Positions 60,457 through 64,000 of a stretch of 64,000 nucleotides of DNA are shown here, one piece after another. This DNA comes from an uncultured Candidatus Melainabacteria bacterium (GTDB taxonomy: Bacteria; Cyanobacteriota; Vampirovibrionia; Gastranaerophilales; Gastranaerophilaceae). Both the position numbers and the translations under genes were made by a program. The stretch is from positions 62,001 through 126,000 of the forward strand of contig CAKUUX010000003.1 of NCBI GenBank assembly GCA_934693165.1. Reading direction: 5' to 3'. The first letter of the stretch is position 1. Every line of letters begins with the position of its first letter. Below the pieces are notes generated by a model, which saw nothing but the letters and a program-made list of their open reading frames with translations, did not search any database and was not told where the DNA came from.

Positions 60457-61431
60457 CTATAACATAGTAGAAATCAATTCTTCATTTGTTTTATTAGTTA
60501 AATAACTTGGTGCAATATCGAAAATTGTTCTGCAACCTGATTGACCTTCTTTGTTTAACTTATAGCTTGCTCTTGCGTATGCAACAAGTACGCTTGATGT
60601 AAATTCAGGGTTTGAATCAAGTTTCAAACTATATTCGATAACGTGTTTTGTACCTTCTGAGGTTTCACCACTTCTAATTACAAAACCACCGTGAGGAATA
60701 CCAGAATGATTTTTGATTAGTTCTTCTTCTGAAATAAAGTGAACAGTTGTATCATAGTCGCTAAAATAATTTGGCATAGTTACAATTTCGTGCTCAACTT
60801 GTTTTGCATCAGCACCTTCTTCTAATACAACAAAGCATTCTCTTGTGTGTTTTTGTCTTGTAGTAAGTTCAGGATTTTCACCGTTTCTTACAGAAGCTAA
60901 AGCTTCTTCTACAGGGATTGTATATTGCTTAGCATTTTTTACCCCTTTAATTCTTCTAATTGCATCAGAATGACCTTGGCTAACGCCTTTACCCCAGAAA
61001 GTATAATCTTTTCCATTTGGTAATAAGATGTTTCCAAATAATCTATTTAGTGAGAACATTCCTGGATCCCAGCCCAAAGAAATAATTGCAATTTTACCTG
61101 ATTCTTTTGCTACTTTATCAACATTTGCAAAGTGTTCAGGGATTCTTGCGTGAGTATCAAAACTATCAATAACATTAAACATTTTTGCATATTTTGGGGT
61201 TTGTACAGGTAAATCTGTAGCAGAACCACCACAAATAATTAAAACATCAATTTTATCTTTCCATTGTTCAATGTCGTTAACAGAAACAACAGGTGTGTTT
61301 GAATTAACTTTAACATCTTGAGGATTACGTCTAGTAAAAATTGCGCATAATTCCATGTCTTTATTAAATTTCATAGCGTTTTCAACACCTTTGCCTAAGT
61401 TTCCGTATCCTAAAATACCTAATCTAATCAT
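60457..61431 (-). CDS. ddh: meso-Diaminopimelate dehydrogenase
   Basis: A 324-residue NADPH-dependent enzyme of the single-step lysine/diaminopimelate route. The Rossmann start is LGILGYGNLGKGVE; the family segments FNVIDSFDTHARIPEHF, SLGWDPGMFSLNRLFG, FWGKGVSQGHSDAIRRIKGVKNAKQYT and the late SSVLVAYARASYKLNKEGQSGCRTIFDI are clear. It makes meso-DAP from tetrahydrodipicolinate, feeding peptidoglycan. Its start has an AGGAGAAAT site. The upstream gap faces the leader-protein gene at 61643. Confidence 0.96.
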   Translation of the reverse strand: MIRLGILGYGNLGKGVENAMKFNKDMELCAIFTRRNPQDVKVNSNTPVVSVNDIEQWKDKIDVLIICGGSATDLPVQTPKYAKMFNVIDSFDTHARIPEHFANVDKVAKESGKIAIISLGWDPGMFSLNRLFGNILLPNGKDYTFWGKGVSQGHSDAIRRIKGVKNAKQYTIPVEEALASVRNGENPELTTRQKHTRECFVVLEEGADAKQVEHEIVTMPNYFSDYDTTVHFISEEELIKNHSGIPHGGFVIRSGETSEGTKHVIEYSLKLDSNPEFTSSVLVAYARASYKLNKEGQSGCRTIFDIAPSYLTNKTNEELISTML

Positions 61432-61642
61432 TTTTATTTCTCCTAATTTTTTCGTAATTTAGTATAGCAAAACAACCATAAAAATAATATTTTGAGTATT
61501 ATTAATTAGTTCAAAAAGCATGCTATTTCTAGATATTAGCTATGTAACAAAAACTTAACATGTTCTGAGAATATAGCAATAAAATTTTTGTTTGGTACTT
61601 TAAGTATGGGTAGGTTGTGTTCATTTATAGGTGTATTGTATT

Positions 61643-63271
61643 TTGAATATATCGACAAATTTAAACATATCAAATACTAATAAAATTCAAAATAAACCTA
61701 TTCAAAAAGGGTTTAGACAAAATAACTTTGTCCAAAAACCTGACACTTTTGAACACAATTCAAATATTAATTTCACTGGAAAAGCAAACCGAATAAAACA
61801 ATACAACGTAACAACCGATTCATTATTAAATGCTGGAAAGGATGCCCAGCTTTCGTTAAACGGTCAATTAGCATCAGAAGGATGGGCTGGAAGAGTAGCC
61901 GATTCAGTAAGTAGGCTTTGGAATTCTAACAATAGAGCCGTTTTAGTTCAGGAAGATATTAATAAATATAATGAACAAATAAATGATTTGAAAAAATCAG
62001 TAAAAGAAGACAAATTTACGGATAAATTCAAAGAAATTTTTGGTGTGGATTATAAACAGTCTAACATCAGAAAATATGAAAAAATTGCTAAACAGTTTAA
62101 CATGGCAGTTACAACAAAAGCAGTATCTGATATTGTTTCTACAAAGTTAAAAGAAGATTTAGATATTTATAATAAAAATAAAGGTGAACTTAAAGATAAA
62201 ATCGAAAGAGTTCCTAATTATTTTGCAAATGTTGGTTCTGTACCATATTTTAATAAAACAACTAAAAAAGAAGATATTTTAAAGAATTTAGAAAATAATC
62301 TTGTAAGTATTGTAGGTTCGAAAGATACGTTAAACGCTAGCTTAAAGGCAAGTGGTATGGATACAAAAAAAATATCTGACCAAGAAAAATACAGTGCTTA
62401 TGGATTAATGGCAAATTTTTTAATAGAAACGACAAAACAAACTTCAATAAATTTAAGTCATGGCAAAAATATTAAAGAGTTAAAAAAAGAATATGATGAT
62501 GCTTATGTAAAGGCTTATGGCACAAAAAATCATATTCAAGAAAGAGTTGATAAATATAATCGTTCTCAAATTATTGGTGCTGCTGCCGTAAGAGGTGTGA
62601 CACGTTCTGCACTTGGAACTTTAGTTATGCTAACAGCTCCGGAAGCAGGTTTTGCAAATTTGGTATCAAAAGTTGCTACGACAGCAGGTGTGAAAATGCT
62701 TATAGATGGTTCTGATAAAATGACATATAAAACAGAAAATGCTTTTGATTCAAAAACATTTAAAAAACTTCTTCATTCTTCAGCGATAAGTGGTGCTGAA
62801 AAATTTGCGATAGGTATATTAGATAATATTATTCCTTGTGCAGGAACAGGTTATGATGTATTAGATGAGGTTTTAACGCAAACAAGAGATGTTGCGGTTG
62901 AAACTTCGGTAGGTATGGTTGCTGAAAAGTTGAAAAAAGGTAATTGGGCAACAAATCAAATTGCGCCAAGAATGTTGATTTCTTTCGTATTTAATAATTT
63001 GGGTTCAGATAATCAAGAATTGAAAGCCTTAATAGGAATGTCAAAAGATGGAATTAATCAGGCTATGAAGTTTAACAAAAGAGGTATTAATCCTACAAAA
63101 ACAATTATTGAAGGAACAAAAGAAGCTTTAAAATCTGCAGAATTTCAAAACGATAAATCTTTTGATAAATTAAGAGAATTATCAATTAATAAACCAGAAG
63201 AATATACAAAAATAATGGTATCTGTTCTTGATGAAATTATAAAAGAACATAAAGACGATGATATCGACTAA
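61643..63271 (+). CDS. Leader-type protein of unknown function
   Basis: A 542-residue protein. TTG 61643 is preferred: AGGTG lies nine bases upstream and the N-terminus then reads MNISTNLNISNTN like the other leader proteins; GTG 61631 is the alternative. The leader contains QKPDTFEHNSNINFTGKANR, combining the D-T-F element (D34) and F44-T-G46. Residues 60-300 are helical and charged; later segments (RGVTRSALGTLVMLTAPEAGFANLVS and ISGAEKFAIGILDNIIPCAGTGYDVLDE) are moderately hydrophobic and may contact membrane. No family is recognised. It could be an effector-like or structural protein. GCAAT at 61576-61580 plus a T-rich half resembles the shared upstream element. Confidence 0.65.
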   Translation: MNISTNLNISNTNKIQNKPIQKGFRQNNFVQKPDTFEHNSNINFTGKANRIKQYNVTTDSLLNAGKDAQLSLNGQLASEGWAGRVADSVSRLWNSNNRAVLVQEDINKYNEQINDLKKSVKEDKFTDKFKEIFGVDYKQSNIRKYEKIAKQFNMAVTTKAVSDIVSTKLKEDLDIYNKNKGELKDKIERVPNYFANVGSVPYFNKTTKKEDILKNLENNLVSIVGSKDTLNASLKASGMDTKKISDQEKYSAYGLMANFLIETTKQTSINLSHGKNIKELKKEYDDAYVKAYGTKNHIQERVDKYNRSQIIGAAAVRGVTRSALGTLVMLTAPEAGFANLVSKVATTAGVKMLIDGSDKMTYKTENAFDSKTFKKLLHSSAISGAEKFAIGILDNIIPCAGTGYDVLDEVLTQTRDVAVETSVGMVAEKLKKGNWATNQIAPRMLISFVFNNLGSDNQELKALIGMSKDGINQAMKFNKRGINPTKTIIEGTKEALKSAEFQNDKSFDKLRELSINKPEEYTKIMVSVLDEIIKEHKDDDID

Positions 63272-63281
63272 ACGCTAATTA

Positions 63282-63749
63282 CTATAAAAGGTAGTAATGA
63301 ACAAAGTATGCGTAAAGGATACCAAGAATAGCGCCACCAAATACTTCTAAAGGAGTGTGACCTAGAAGTTCTTTTAATTTTGTTCCAATAGCTGCAGCGT
63401 CGTGATTGTAAAAATCATCCATCATTTTATTTAAACATACAGCCATTTTACCAGATGCACGTCTAATTCCTGCTGCATCATACATAACAACAAGAGCATT
63501 ACCTGCTGCAACTGCAAAATATAAAGAATCAAAACCTGCAATAATACCAACTGATACAGCCAAACCAACCATACCTGCAGAATGTGAACTTGGCATACCA
63601 CCTGTTGTTGTAAATACTCTAAAATCAACTTTTCTATGTACAATCAAATGTAAGAAAAATTTTATTATTTGAGCAATAATTGCTGCTGTTAAACCAACAA
63701 AAAGTGCTTCTATACCATTGTTGTATATTAATCCAGAAATTAGTTCCAT
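63282..63749 (-). CDS. Divergent PAP2 family protein (DUF212)
   Basis: A 155-residue membrane protein of the DUF212 group related to PAP2 phosphatases. The signature TTGGMPSSHSAGMVGLAVSVG holds the P-S-S-H-S motif; the later histidine lies in HTPLEVFGGAILGI, as in this family. It has about five helices. It may dephosphorylate a lipid phosphate. It starts two bases after the stop of the polyprenyl synthase gene, and DUF212 genes often sit beside isoprenoid genes, so a role in isoprenoid phosphate handling is likely but unproven. Confidence 0.9.
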   Translation of the reverse strand: MELISGLIYNNGIEALFVGLTAAIIAQIIKFFLHLIVHRKVDFRVFTTTGGMPSSHSAGMVGLAVSVGIIAGFDSLYFAVAAGNALVVMYDAAGIRRASGKMAVCLNKMMDDFYNHDAAAIGTKLKELLGHTPLEVFGGAILGILYAYFVHYYLL

Positions 63750-63751
63750 TA

Positions 63752-64000
63752 TTAAACTTTAGCCTTTCTCTCTATAGAAGAAATGATGTCTTCTAACACA
63801 TTAGATTTTATATTGTATTTGTTTAGTATAGCACGACACTCATCAAGTAGGCAATCAACTTTACATTCAGACTCTTTCAAACCGTACAATCTAGTGTATG
63901 TAGACTTTTCAGCCACTTCATCTTTTCCTAGAGTTTTACCCATTTCTTCAAAAGTTGAAGTTTCATCCAAAATATCATCACAAATTTGGAATGCAATGCC
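63752..64000 (-). CDS. Polyprenyl (farnesyl/geranylgeranyl) diphosphate synthase, C-terminal part
   Basis: The gene continues beyond the window. The visible 82 residues begin with GIAFQICDDILDE, the second Asp-rich motif (D-D-I-L-D) of trans-prenyl chain-extension enzymes, followed by GKTLGKDEVAEKSTYTRLYGL, the usual C-terminal basic loop, and a helical end. It adds isopentenyl diphosphate to an allylic diphosphate. The chain length of the product cannot be judged without the first Asp-rich motif. It lies upstream of the DUF212 gene, two bases apart. Confidence 0.9.
   Translation of the reverse strand, partial: GIAFQICDDILDETSTFEEMGKTLGKDEVAEKSTYTRLYGLKESECKVDCLLDECRAILNKYNIKSNVLEDIISSIERKAKV

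Noticed and set aside
1..64000. CRISPR array
   Set aside because: No evenly spaced direct repeats with unique spacers, and no cas-like genes. The repeats found are att duplications.

Overview
The window is a low-GC bacterial chromosome segment (roughly 30% GC by eye). Gene content suggests a member of Gastranaerophilales (Melainabacteria / Vampirovibrionia, the non-photosynthetic gut relatives of Cyanobacteria). This is an inference from four things: an oxygen-free lifestyle (class III ribonucleotide reductase NrdD/NrdG, B12-dependent MetH, many radical SAM proteins), a Gram-negative type envelope toolkit (DUF374 acyltransferase, DAP dehydrogenase, GT39-like and GT2 glycosyltransferases), short 'MNI...' leaders with an F-x-G motif on many proteins, and multiplied lineage-specific proteins. 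Most of the sequence is ordinary housekeeping DNA with short intergenic gaps, intrinsic terminators and clear Shine-Dalgarno sites.

Layout. 1-27.3 kb: chromosomal backbone. It holds a GNAT acetyltransferase, a C_GCAxxG_C_C protein, hemolysin-III, an ABC ATPase, a GT39-like membrane glycosyltransferase, a cobalamin riboswitch controlling a small protein plus a cobalamin adenosyltransferase, RNase HI, a LOG protein, a thioesterase, an EF-hand metallopeptidase, Tag glycosylase, an LPLAT, a 1374-residue papain-like protein, a CDP-glycerol transferase-like protein, an AI-2E family exporter and MetH. 27.4-36.75 kb: a 9.3 kb integrated element in tRNA-Lys(CTT), bounded by perfect 95-bp repeats. It carries an ORF6N protein, a tyrosine recombinase, replication-type genes, a tail assembly chaperone with a canonical -1 slippery site, a tape-measure protein, and a Panacea antitoxin next to a membrane protein. 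36.9-53.0 kb: backbone again (M3-like peptidase, glycosyltransferase, HTH regulator, cytidine deaminase, NrdG/NrdD, tandem radical SAM proteins, M29 aminopeptidase, bifunctional nuclease). 53.0-58.2 kb: ssrA (tmRNA) followed by duplicated ssrA 3' ends, a Mu-type transposase remnant and a single-chain restriction-modification enzyme, a second insertion hotspot. 58.2-64.0 kb: YibE/F, RuvB, DAP dehydrogenase, a leader-bearing unknown protein, a DUF212 PAP2-like protein and the end of a polyprenyl diphosphate synthase.

The most unusual theme is a set of at least five dispersed paralogues of an HExGH zinc-metallopeptidase-like family (1-680, 3197-5056, 9336-10829, 15534-17075, 38534-40318). They share a beta-rich middle region and an invariant C-terminal YLQQ-x-[FY]-P-[KR]-TIA motif. 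Together with other predicted peptidases (papain-like, EF-hand/HELTH, M3-like, M29) and even the cobalamin adenosyltransferase, they carry short N-terminal leaders with F-x-G and/or D-[TS]-F motifs. Several of the genes also share an upstream GCAAT...CATGTTTTA element. This looks like a co-regulated, possibly co-targeted protein set whose sorting mechanism I do not recognise.
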